This document shows, in pieces, positions 1 to 5,901 of a stretch of DNA of 7,784 nucleotides. Position numbers and translations under genes: made by a program. The stretch lies in contig QHRI01000162.1 in the NCBI GenBank assembly GCA_003221375.1, forward strand, positions 1 to 7,784. The letters are read 5' to 3'. The stretch is from Verrucomicrobiota bacterium (GTDB lineage: Bacteria > Verrucomicrobiota > Verrucomicrobiia > Chthoniobacterales > UBA10450). The notes under the pieces are model-generated. The model worked only from the letters and a program-made list of their open reading frames with translations. It was not told where the DNA came from and did no database searches. The stretch's first letter is position 1, and each line of letters starts with the position of its first letter.

Positions 1-112
1 ACAAGGCATCATTGTCTGTTGGCAAGACCAGATCGAGAGGCTGGTTCTGTCCCATCGCTGTGAAGCGTATCAAAGCGAATGTGAGAAACGTCACCGTTAG
101 AGGGTGATTCAT
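1..112 (-). CDS. Secreted protein, N-terminal fragment (possibly M23-type peptidase)
   Basis: This is the first 37 codons of a minus-strand gene that continues past the left edge. It starts at an ATG at 112 and stays open to position 1. The N-terminus (MNHPLTVTFLTFALIRF...) is hydrophobic, like a signal peptide, with a likely cleavage around TAMG-QNQ. It then reads PLDLVLPTDNDAL. An LPT(D/A)N(D/H)AL-type stretch just after the signal peptide reminds me of secreted M23 (lysostaphin-like) metallopeptidases of Verrucomicrobia, but the catalytic part lies outside the window, so this is only a suggestion. It lies 38 bases downstream of the small secreted protein gene on the same strand and is probably cotranscribed with it. 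I see no clear Shine-Dalgarno sequence. That an exported protein starts here is fairly safe; the family is not. Confidence 0.5.
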   Translation of the reverse strand, partial: MNHPLTVTFLTFALIRFTAMGQNQPLDLVLPTDNDAL

Positions 113-150
113 ATGTTACGCGAGACGCCGGTAAGTTTTCAATTCCACGT

Positions 151-618
151 TTATCGTTTCCGTTGACCGATCATGCGCCAGTCTTTCTTCATTAATTCGA
201 CATCACCAGACGTCAGCCCGGACGGGATGTAGATTTTCCCATCAGAAACGCGTCGGTCGATTTCGAGTTCGGTGATTGGTCGGCCATTGATGAACACAAA
301 AAGCAAGCTGCCCCGGCGCTCGACGCTTAGCGTATCAAGCACGACGCGCCCGTGGTCGTCGAGTTGAAACAGCGCGCCATAGGTTCCGTTCGCGGTCGGA
401 TACGCAGCAAACGCGACGACGTCGCGTTCCGAAATCCACGGCATCTTTTCGATCGCCACGTTTTTTCCGGATACCTGGGCGCGAACAGATGTCGCGAATA
501 CTTCCGTATCTCGAGCGTTCGCTTGTGCGTGCACCCGGAACGTGCAATGTCGTTGTTTTGCCACGCCTTGTGTGGCGGCAAACGCCAGACAGCACGCCAA
601 TGCACAGAGAGTTTTCAT
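151..618 (-). CDS. Small secreted protein of unknown function
   Basis: A 155-residue protein that I do not recognise by name. I chose the ATG at 618 because it puts a clean signal peptide at the N-terminus (MKTLCALACCLAFAATQGVA, cleavage before KQRHC). A longer reading frame upstream to 741 would place a basic, non-signal leader in front and overlap the divergent gene. The mature part starts with a Cys (CTFRVHAQAN), continues as mixed beta/alpha sequence (DVVAFAAYPTANGTYGALFQLDDHGRVVLDTLS, in two parts) and ends with GRPITELEIDRR and SGLTSGDVELMKKDW. The last part, a strand followed by a residue-selecting 'SGLT..D' helix, vaguely recalls the SecD periplasmic head fold, but this is a weak resemblance. 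The acidic C-terminal segment shows no enzyme motif. It probably forms a two-gene unit with the secreted-protein gene 38 bases downstream and shares a 70-base divergent promoter region with the BsuPI-like gene. Confidence 0.7.
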   Translation of the reverse strand: MKTLCALACCLAFAATQGVAKQRHCTFRVHAQANARDTEVFATSVRAQVSGKNVAIEKMPWISERDVVAFAAYPTANGTYGALFQLDDHGRVVLDTLSVERRGSLLFVFINGRPITELEIDRRVSDGKIYIPSGLTSGDVELMKKDWRMIGQRKR

Positions 619-688
619 ACCGATTGGATAAAGGGTTTGACAGCGTTTTTGCAACCTCGAAAGCTTTCGGGTCTGTTTTAGCCCGCTC
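619..688. promoter_or_regulatory. Divergent intergenic promoter region
   Basis: These 70 bases separate the start of the minus-strand small secreted protein gene (618) from the start of the plus-strand BsuPI-like gene (689), so promoters for both directions should lie here or just inside the genes. I could not identify a convincing -35/-10 pair for either strand, and neither start codon has a strong Shine-Dalgarno sequence. The call rests on gene orientation only. Confidence 0.35.
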
Positions 689-1225
689 ATGAAGCGACGA
701 TCGGTTTTATACATTCTAATGTTTTTCGTTGCCGGGAGCATCTTTGCTCAGGACGTCTTGCCGACACCCACACCCGCTCGGAGGCGCGGTTGGTTGGGCC
801 GCCTGCTCCATCCATTTTCTCCCGATTCACTTCCGCAATACAAGGATGCGAGACTGCGCGGACTTACGGTAGACCTGCAAATCGCACCGCAGACTATCAA
901 GCTATCTGAAGTCCGCCAGCTTGGGATTAAATTAACCCTCGCAAACATATCCAAGCAGCGCCCTGTGACGCTGGATTTTCCGACAAACCAGCGGATTGAA
1001 ATTTATTTAATGAATTCCGAAGGGAATATCCTTACAAAATGGTCCGACAACCACGCTATCACAGAGAAAGCCGTCACGATCTTGATCAACCCGCAGGAGC
1101 GGATTGAGTACAACGAGTCAATTGCAACGCGCGACCTGACGCCCAACAAGGTCTTCATTGCCGAGGTCTTCTTCCCTCAGTACCCCGAGTTACGGGCTCG
1201 GCAAAAATTCCTGGCTGTGCCGTGA
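689..1225 (+). CDS. Secreted protein with BsuPI-like domain
   Basis: A 178-residue exported protein. The N-terminus MKRRSVLYILMFFVAGSIFA is a standard signal peptide with cleavage before QDVLPTPTPA; a short Pro/Thr linker and a basic patch (ARRRGWLGRLL) follow. Residues from about 58 to 178 look like an immunoglobulin-type beta domain: LTVDLQIAPQ, IKLTLANISKQRPVTLDFP, RIEIYLMNSEGN, KWSDN, INPQERIEYNESI, KVFIAEVFF. The order 'property of the strand, IEIYLMNSEGN.L.KWS, then a NPQE.IEY.E step' fits the BsuPI (intracellular proteinase inhibitor) domain family. In that family the domain is common in secreted bacterial proteins and does not by itself prove protease inhibition. The start at 689 is the only one that gives the signal peptide. 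It is divergent from the small secreted gene and is followed by a GC hairpin and a palindromic repeat. Function is not known. Confidence 0.72.
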   Translation: MKRRSVLYILMFFVAGSIFAQDVLPTPTPARRRGWLGRLLHPFSPDSLPQYKDARLRGLTVDLQIAPQTIKLSEVRQLGIKLTLANISKQRPVTLDFPTNQRIEIYLMNSEGNILTKWSDNHAITEKAVTILINPQERIEYNESIATRDLTPNKVFIAEVFFPQYPELRARQKFLAVP

Positions 1226-1234
1226 GAGGGTTGA

Positions 1235-1252
1235 CCCCGAAAGGGTTCGGGG
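1235..1252 (+). terminator. GC hairpin after the BsuPI-like gene
   Basis: A perfect 7-base-pair stem, CCCCGAA / TTCGGGG, with loop AGGG, begins 10 bases after the TGA at 1223-1225. Its position suits a transcription terminator, but it is not followed by a run of T; the next bases are the start of the palindromic repeat. It may therefore be part of that repeat, or a hairpin that stabilises the transcript end. Confidence 0.35.
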
Positions 1253-1324
1253 TTGATAGTCGATAGCTGATGGTTGATAGGGCGAACGTGTCAGTCAATC
1301 AACTATCAACTACGAACCATCAAC
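1252..1324. repeat. Degenerate long palindrome built on GTTGATAG/CTATCAAC
   Basis: Left arm 1252-1280 and right arm 1296-1324 are 29 bases each and pair at 22 of 29 positions when one is reverse-complemented, leaving a 15-base centre (1281-1295). Each arm is itself made of repeated GTTGATRG-like words (GTTGATAG, GTTGATAG again, and CAACTATCAACT, CCATCAAC). Such GTTGATAG palindromes look like a dispersed intergenic repeat rather than a gene part. It covers the proposed start codon and first 18-19 codons of the PHP gene. Confidence 0.65.
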
Positions 1325-2118
1325 TCTTCTCTGACTACCACACTCATCCACAGGGACATCGGGTACGGCGTTACACGCCAGAGTTGCTCGAACCCTGGGC
1401 GGATTCGGCGCGGAAGTTTGGTTTAACGGACATTGCTTTTACCGATCATGATCGCTATCACGCAGGGATTGACTTTGATGAAATCGATCGTTTGCGAGAA
1501 AGAAATTCCGAACTAAGAATCCGCGCCGGCATCGAACTCGATAACGATCCCATTCACTCAGCCGCCGGGCGAAAATGGATTGAGAAGCATTGGGACAAAC
1601 TCGATTTTGTTCTCGGCTCGGTGCACTTCCTCGATCGCACCGACCAAATGTTCGATAGCGTGCCGGATGGCGCGACTCAATTCGAAGGCCGTGAAGTCGA
1701 TGCGATTTACGCGGATTATTTTCACCGTGTTCGCGAAATGGCGGCAACGGGATTAGTCGATTGCCTAGCTCATCTCGATCTCATCAAGATTCATGGTCAT
1801 CGGCCCGTTGCGGAGATCGGTGCGATCGTCAACGAAACGCTCGATTTTATTCGCGCGCGCAATCTCGCCATCGAACTTTCCACCGCCGGATGGCGCAAGC
1901 CGGTGAACGAACTTTATCCAGGCGATCGGATCATTGAACTCGCAATAGCGAAGGGGATTCCTTTTACAACTGCCTCTGACGCGCATTCGCATGCGCAATT
2001 GAGCGAAAATTTTCCCCGGCTCGCGCAAAAGTTGGCGGCCTTTGGGATCCACCAGGTGTGCATTTTCGAAAAACACCAGCGCATCATGCGCCCGCTCGGT
2101 ATCGAACCGCTGTTATAA
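1270..2118 (+). CDS. PHP-domain phosphatase, histidinol-phosphatase-like
   Basis: A 282-residue PHP (polymerase and histidinol phosphatase) family metalloenzyme, closest in layout to HisJ/HisK-type histidinol-phosphatases, which release phosphate from L-histidinol phosphate in histidine synthesis. The metal-binding motifs appear in order: DYHTHPQGH (residues 22-30), FTDHD (57-61), GIELD (87-91), GSVHFL (116-121), AHLDLIK (167-173) and SDAHSH (236-241). Length fits the family. The start is uncertain: ATG 1270 is the first, GTG 1288 is in frame, and no ATG lies closer to the domain. Residues 1-19 (ending NQLSTTNHQL) are translated from a palindromic repeat and are probably not conserved. No other his genes are nearby, so the substrate is inferred from family; some PHP relatives act on other phosphoesters. 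The 3' end overlaps the convergent DUF72 gene by 6 bases. Confidence 0.82.
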   Translation: MVDRANVSVNQLSTTNHQLFSDYHTHPQGHRVRRYTPELLEPWADSARKFGLTDIAFTDHDRYHAGIDFDEIDRLRERNSELRIRAGIELDNDPIHSAAGRKWIEKHWDKLDFVLGSVHFLDRTDQMFDSVPDGATQFEGREVDAIYADYFHRVREMAATGLVDCLAHLDLIKIHGHRPVAEIGAIVNETLDFIRARNLAIELSTAGWRKPVNELYPGDRIIELAIAKGIPFTTASDAHSHAQLSENFPRLAQKLAAFGIHQVCIFEKHQRIMRPLGIEPLL

Positions 2119-2991
2119 CTGAAGATCGAGCTGCGACCGTTTCTGTGCTGAGATAGCTTGTTCGGTTTCTGAAGGCAGGAGCGCCTTAAGTCCCAAACGC
2201 TGAGCGAGGCGCTGACACGTTTCGGGCGCAAATCCCTCGAAATGATTGCTAACGAATGCCCAGACATTCCGCACTTCGGAAAGGTGCCGCTCCGCCTTGA
2301 GCGACCAGCTCTCCAGCGCAGCTTCGCGTTTCCATAAGAGTTTTTTGTAACGATGGACGTGCCCACCATCGACATCGTATTTGGTTGTGTAATCTCCAAG
2401 CAGGCGCAGATAGAGAAAATCAGAAGTGCGCGGCAGAAATTCGAAAGGTGCAAGATTTCGTTCGTTGAGTGGAGTGGTATCCGCCCACACCCAGCAAATG
2501 CGATGCTTTTCCAAAAGCCGGATGAACTGTGGCCGATGCCATCCGGCATGACGAAATTCGATTGCGAAACGGAAATCCCGGGGGAGTTGACCGATGAAAT
2601 TGCGCAGCGCCAGTTTGCCATCCTTTGGCGCGAAGGAAGGTGGAAGCTGAATGAGGATAACACCGAGTTTTGTTCCAAGCGGTTCGATGGCCCGCAGAAA
2701 TGAACTTAGTTCTGCAGCGCAATTGCGAAGCCGGGAAGTATGTGTGATCTGACGGGGAAGTTTACAGGTGAAACGGAAGTCGCTCGGTGTCATTTGGACC
2801 CAACGCCGAACGCTATTTTCTGGCGGAACAGCATGAAAAGTTGAGTCCACTTCAACTGCCGTGAAATGGTTGGCATAAAATTCCAGCCAGTGAGCCTCCG
2901 GCAAACCCGACGGATAGAAAACGCCACGCCAATCTTCAAAGCTCCAGGCGCACGAGCCGATGCGTATCTTTTGCTGATCAGTCAGATTCAA
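2113..2991 (-). CDS. DUF72 (YecE-like) protein
   Basis: A 292-residue cytoplasmic protein of the DUF72/YecE family, which adopts a TIM-barrel fold and whose biochemical role is not settled. Family hallmarks appear in order: RIGSCAWSFEDWRGVFYP near the N-terminus, FYANHFTAVEVDSTFHAVP, FRFTCKLPRQITH, LGVILIQLPPSF, FAIEFRHAGW, DFLYLRLLG and, near the C-terminus, AFVSNHFEGFAPET. Length is normal for the family. The start is TTG at 2991: an in-frame TAA lies 15 bases upstream, and the next Met is inside the barrel, so TTG (or an even less usual codon just before it) is required. No Shine-Dalgarno sequence is apparent. The gene converges on the PHP phosphatase gene and both end within the same 6 bases. 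It is transcribed divergently from the bamD-like gene. Confidence 0.88.
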   Translation of the reverse strand: MNLTDQQKIRIGSCAWSFEDWRGVFYPSGLPEAHWLEFYANHFTAVEVDSTFHAVPPENSVRRWVQMTPSDFRFTCKLPRQITHTSRLRNCAAELSSFLRAIEPLGTKLGVILIQLPPSFAPKDGKLALRNFIGQLPRDFRFAIEFRHAGWHRPQFIRLLEKHRICWVWADTTPLNERNLAPFEFLPRTSDFLYLRLLGDYTTKYDVDGGHVHRYKKLLWKREAALESWSLKAERHLSEVRNVWAFVSNHFEGFAPETCQRLAQRLGLKALLPSETEQAISAQKRSQLDLQL

Positions 2992-3126
2992 AATGAGATT
3001 GAAAGGTTAGCCAGTCTTACGGCCTTGGAAAAGGGTTCACTTCCCGAAATGTGTGAATGTTTCAGCAGGGGGCTGGGGTCCGCCGAAACTTGACTGGGCG
3101 CATAAGTCAACTACCCTGCCACACCC
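2992..3126. promoter_or_regulatory. Divergent region before bamD with two inverted repeats
   Basis: This gap separates the minus-strand DUF72 start from the plus-strand bamD-like start. It holds two inverted repeats close to the bamD start: GTTTCAGC (3059-3066) with GCCGAAAC (3082-3089), which has one mismatch in 8, and a perfect TTGACT (3090-3095) with AGTCAA (3105-3110) around a 9-base spacer. TTGACT also resembles a -35 box, with a poor TACCCT (3112-3117) 16 bases on, but that would leave only 9 bases to the ATG. I treat promoter and operator roles as possible only. Confidence 0.3.
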
Positions 3127-4260
3127 ATGCAATTTACCATTCGCGTTCTCCTGGTTTTCGTGGTTGCCGTATTTCTTTTGCCTCAGTCCAGCACGGCTTC
3201 TGTTGTGTTTAAGCCCGGTCAAAAACCGCAGTATGTAGGCCCGGGCGGGGAAGAAGAAATGAACGGCGATGCCGCGGAGCTATTCCAAGTTGGCCAGACT
3301 GCGGAAAAAGAAGGCGACTACAAGCGCGCGATCAGGGCCTACAAGAGCCTCGTCAGACGTCATCCCAGAGAAGCAATCGAGGCGCAGTTTCGCATCGGCG
3401 AAATTTATCTTAAAGGGAAAAAGTTGAGATTCCTTGGCGTTCCGATTGCGTCGGCATTGGACCGTGCTGTGACTATTTTTGCCAACGTTGTCCGGACTGC
3501 GCCCTACGGAAAATATACTGCACGGGCACAATTTGATATTGGTCTGGCCCGCGAGAAACAAGGCGCCAATGATGCGGCCATTCAAGCGTACCAGGCTGTT
3601 GTAGACAAGTTTCCCAACGAGCCTGTCGCCGTGGACGCGCAATACCAGATTGGTTACATCTGGTTTACCGCTGCGCAATTAGGAACAAAGGACGCTGCGG
3701 CGGCAGCGAATGCCAAAACTGGGTTCGAAGATTTCCTCCTCCACTATCCTAAGAGCGAGAAAGCAGCTCAGGCGCGCGCTAATCTCGATATTCTCGAGCA
3801 CAAACAAACAGCGAACTCATATAAGGTCGCGAAATTTTACGACAAACAGAAATATTATCGTGCCGCGGTGATCTACTATAACGAAGTGATTCGCCAGCAG
3901 CCAGGTTCCCAGGAAAGCAACGAGGCGAAGAAACGGATTGATCAATTGCGCGCAAAATTTGGAGATGCGGCGCTTCAACCGGCGCTTCCTGTAGGACAGG
4001 CAGGCAAGAAAAAGAGTGACATGCGCGGAGCGCGAACGGCCGAAACCGGGACGGCGAAACCGGGCCAGCCAAACAACGAAGCGCCGTTGCCCGCGTCGGA
4101 GAGCGATAATTCACTTCCACCACCGGCTTCACTTGCGCCCGATACCACCACTGCACCCGACCTTTTAATGGCGCCGCCGGGCACAAGCACAAGCTCCGCT
4201 CCGTCGCCGCCTCCCGAGGCATCCGCCTCTCCCGGGGCGTCCGCCTCACCGGCGCCTTGA
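3127..4260 (+). CDS. bamD: BamD-like outer-membrane assembly TPR protein
   Basis: A 377-residue exported TPR protein related to BamD (YfiO), the essential partner of BamA that recruits outer-membrane barrel proteins in the periplasm. After a signal peptide (MQFTIRVLLVFVVAVFLLPQ, probable cleavage around SSTA-SVV), TPR pairs run from about residue 48 to 275: AAELFQVGQTAEKEGDYKRA, then FRIGEIYLKG, APYGKYTARAQFDIGLARE, DAQYQIGYIWF, and KVAKFYDKQKYYRAAVIYYN, which is the best BamD signature. Two features are odd. There is no lipobox Cys, whereas BamD is normally a lipoprotein. The last ~95 residues are a disordered Pro/Ala/Ser tail ending in a near-repeat (ASASPG, ASASPA). It is the first gene of a plus-strand cluster; its TGA overlaps the TTG start of lptE by 4 bases, so translation is probably coupled. 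A general TPR scaffold such as CpoB is the main alternative. Confidence 0.78.
   Translation: MQFTIRVLLVFVVAVFLLPQSSTASVVFKPGQKPQYVGPGGEEEMNGDAAELFQVGQTAEKEGDYKRAIRAYKSLVRRHPREAIEAQFRIGEIYLKGKKLRFLGVPIASALDRAVTIFANVVRTAPYGKYTARAQFDIGLAREKQGANDAAIQAYQAVVDKFPNEPVAVDAQYQIGYIWFTAAQLGTKDAAAAANAKTGFEDFLLHYPKSEKAAQARANLDILEHKQTANSYKVAKFYDKQKYYRAAVIYYNEVIRQQPGSQESNEAKKRIDQLRAKFGDAALQPALPVGQAGKKKSDMRGARTAETGTAKPGQPNNEAPLPASESDNSLPPPASLAPDTTTAPDLLMAPPGTSTSSAPSPPPEASASPGASASPAP
3988..4000. repeat. Small inverted repeat inside the bamD tail
   Basis: CCTGT-AGG-ACAGG is a perfect 5-base inverted repeat with a 3-base loop, followed directly by CAGGCAGG. It encodes PVGQAG just where the folded TPR part ends and the disordered tail begins. 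It could be a captured small repeat or chance in a low-complexity region. Confidence 0.25.
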
Positions 4261-4760
4261 AAGCCTTATTTGCGACCCTATTCTGCTTTGCGCTGGGTGG
4301 TTGCCTTGGTTATCAAGTCGGCCCGGTAAAGCCGTATTATCTGCGCGATGTTCACACCATCGCAGTACCGACGTTTAAGAATCGCACTCTCGTCCCTAGG
4401 ATCGAAGTATTGGTTACCGATACAGTGATCAAGCAGATACAACAAGATGGAACGTACCAGATTACCAGCGGGGACAAAGCGGACGCTACGCTGTCAGGTG
4501 AAGTATATCGCATTACCCGAGCACCAGCCCGTTCGGTGCGAGGAAACGTGCTGGCCACGACCGAATTTAGCCTGGTGCTGGTAGTAAAGTACTGGCTAAC
4601 CGGACGGGACGGTAAAGACCTGATACCGCCGAACGATGTGGTTGGACAGACCAGCTTCTTTGTGAGCAGTGATGTAACTAGTGACGAGCGACAGGCTTTG
4701 CCCCTTGCAACTGAGGACCTTGCCGGCCGACTAGTTACCCAAGTAAGCGAGGGTTGGTGA
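4257..4760 (+). CDS. lptE: LptE, LPS-assembly lipoprotein
   Basis: A 167-residue outer-membrane lipoprotein of the LptE (RlpB) family. LptE plugs the LptD barrel and helps place lipopolysaccharide on the outer leaflet. The N-terminus MKALFATLFCFALGGC is a lipoprotein signal ending in a good lipobox, LGGC, with Cys16 as the acylation site. Next comes the family hallmark HTIAVPTFKNRT and PRIEVLVTDTVIKQIQQDG, followed by ADATLSGEVYRITRAP, EFSLVLVVKYWL and the C-terminal ALPLATEDLAGRLVTQVSEGW in part. Length matches small LptE proteins. The start is TTG at 4257, forming a 4-base TTGA overlap with the upstream stop; no later ATG would keep the signal peptide. No Shine-Dalgarno is visible, which also points to coupling with the bamD-like gene. 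Pairing with bamD fits a role in outer-membrane assembly. LptD itself is not in the window. Confidence 0.85.
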   Translation: MKALFATLFCFALGGCLGYQVGPVKPYYLRDVHTIAVPTFKNRTLVPRIEVLVTDTVIKQIQQDGTYQITSGDKADATLSGEVYRITRAPARSVRGNVLATTEFSLVLVVKYWLTGRDGKDLIPPNDVVGQTSFFVSSDVTSDERQALPLATEDLAGRLVTQVSEGW

Positions 4761-4766
4761 TGAGTA

Positions 4767-5645
4767 ATGAAAGGTGAAGAACAGCTTTGGACCATCCTCA
4801 ACGACAAACTCGATACTCTGCGTGCCACAAACCGTTTGCCACAGGCGATTCGCGTTGCCGAAACAGCACTTGAAATTGCCAAGCGCGCCTTTCGCGGAAC
4901 CGACCTTCCGCTGGCGACCAGCTTTGAGAAGTTAGGACAGCTTCTCGATCAAAAGGGAGATCGGGCAGCGGCTAAAGGATATTTGCTTAAGGCGCATGCA
5001 ATCCTGGAAAAGGTAAATCCGCCAGATCAGCGTGCCATCTACCGCTCCGCGAGGCGGCTTGCCTTTCTATGCGATAGTCTTGGCCAATCTGAAGAAGCGG
5101 TTAATTTTTATCAGAAAGCCATCGCTGCGGGCACGGAAATCGAAGACATTCATTACTCGGATCTCGGCACCATGTTAAACAACGTTGCCCTGATTTTGCG
5201 TAAGTCGGGGCGACAGAAGGCGGCTGAGCCCTGTTACCTGCGCGCACTGCAGATTTACGAGAAGCAACTCGGGCCGGATCACCCCGATGTCGCATCCGTG
5301 TTGAATAACCTGGCCGTGTTTTACACTAACGAACGCCGTTTCACTGAGGCAGAGAAAATACATCTTCGCGCACTGGCCATTCGTGAGAATTTGGATCCGC
5401 CTCCGCTTGCCGATATTGCACAGTCAAAATGCAATCTGGCGGTCGTCTATCATTCGCGCGGTGATTATACCAAAGCGGCGGAGCTGTATCAGGCTTCTCT
5501 CAAGATATGGGAGCAGGTAGAGGATAAATCTTTGAAGGATTACGAGATTGTTGTATCCAATTATGCTGACCTTTTGCGCTCGCTCGGCCAGGTACGCAAA
5601 GCGCACCAATTGGAGGTTCGAGCACGGAAGAAACGTTCGGGCTAA
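4767..5645 (+). CDS. Cytoplasmic TPR protein, kinesin-light-chain type
   Basis: A 292-residue protein made largely of tetratricopeptide repeats of the kinesin-light-chain type (TPR_10/TPR_12). Clear units lie at about residues 51-80 (ATSFEKLGQLLDQKGDRAAA), 92-120 (RRLAFLCDSLGQSEEAVNFY), 133-165 (LNNVALILRKSGRQKAAEPC), 175-207 (LNNLAVFYTNERRFTEAEKI) and 217-250 (CNLAVVYHSRGDYTKAAELY). The linker GPDHPDVA between units is typical of this class. There is no signal peptide or membrane segment, so it should be cytoplasmic, unlike the two exported proteins upstream. TPRs hold protein partners; the partner is unknown. The ATG at 4767 comes 6 bases after the lptE stop; a GAGGG at 4749-4753, some 13 bases before the ATG, could serve as a distant ribosome-binding site. 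It is probably the third gene of the bamD-lptE unit. Confidence 0.8.
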   Translation: MKGEEQLWTILNDKLDTLRATNRLPQAIRVAETALEIAKRAFRGTDLPLATSFEKLGQLLDQKGDRAAAKGYLLKAHAILEKVNPPDQRAIYRSARRLAFLCDSLGQSEEAVNFYQKAIAAGTEIEDIHYSDLGTMLNNVALILRKSGRQKAAEPCYLRALQIYEKQLGPDHPDVASVLNNLAVFYTNERRFTEAEKIHLRALAIRENLDPPPLADIAQSKCNLAVVYHSRGDYTKAAELYQASLKIWEQVEDKSLKDYEIVVSNYADLLRSLGQVRKAHQLEVRARKKRSG

Positions 5646-5711
5646 CTACCAAGTGTCGCTCGGCTCACCTTCTTCAAATGTCTCCGGTTTGATCTTGCGG
5701 GCGGCCGGCAT
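5646..5711 (-). CDS. Possible 21-residue ORF before the tRNA
   Basis: An open frame on the minus strand starts at ATG 5711 (MPAARKIKPETFEEG..., ending SDTW) and stops at TAG 5648-5646, directly after the stop of the TPR gene. The peptide has a basic start and an acidic end, and looks more like real coding sequence than random. The frame stays open upstream of the ATG to the tRNA boundary, so it could equally be the C-terminal scrap of a lost gene. There is no Shine-Dalgarno sequence. I could not tie it to a family. Confidence 0.2.
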   Translation of the reverse strand: MPAARKIKPETFEEGEPSDTW

Positions 5712-5739
5712 GTGCGCATGGTAGGGGCCACTGGTTTTT

Positions 5740-5821
5740 GCTCGCGTGGCGGAATTGGCAGACGCGTACGGCTCAGGACCGTATGGGGAAACCCGTGGAG
5801 GTTCGAGTCCTCTCGCGAGCA
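5740..5821 (+). tRNA. tRNA-Leu (anticodon CAG)
   Basis: An 82-base tRNA that folds fully. The acceptor stem is GCTCGCG (5740-5746) with CGCGAGC (5814-5820) and discriminator A5821. The D stem is GCG/CGC (5749-5751, 5763-5765). The anticodon stem is TACGG/CCGTA (5767-5771, 5779-5783) with loop CTCAGGA, so the anticodon is CAG at 5774-5776 and reads CUG. A GGG/CCC variable arm marks a class II (Leu/Ser-type) tRNA. The T stem GGAGG/CCTCT encloses TTCGAGT (5802-5808). CCA is not encoded: the next bases are GAG. No attachment-site copy of its 3' end is seen in the window. Confidence 0.97.
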
Positions 5822-5860
5822 GAGCTTGGGTTCCTCGCCACCGGTCCTTACCCAGAAGTG

Positions 5861-5879
5861 AAAACTAGCGGCAAGCCGC
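5861..5879 (-). terminator. Possible terminator of the basic repeat-protein gene
   Basis: Read on the minus strand, GCGGC-TT-GCCGC (5879-5868) forms a short GC-rich hairpin directly followed by TAGTTTT, about 22 bases after the TAG at 5904-5902. This is a modest but correctly placed Rho-independent terminator for the minus-strand gene. A CTAGC/GCTAG pair (5865-5869, 5896-5900) encloses it. It might also act on read-through from the tRNA gene. Confidence 0.4.
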
Positions 5880-5901
5880 CGACTTCGATTATTTTGCTAG
5901 A

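Noticed and set aside
619..741. N-terminal extension of the small secreted protein to ATG 741
   Set aside because: It would add 41 basic residues before a perfect signal peptide and overlap the divergent gene's 5' end, so the start at 618 is preferred.
1914..2678. Minus-strand open frame of 254 codons across PHP and DUF72 genes
   Set aside because: It overlaps the well-supported DUF72 frame in another frame and runs antisense into PHP; the product is Ser/Arg-rich with no recognisable motif.
4352..4882. Minus-strand open frame of 176 codons opposite lptE
   Set aside because: It is antisense to lptE, whose lipobox and IAVPTFKNRT motif are clear; the antisense product is Ser/Arg/Thr-rich and without motifs.
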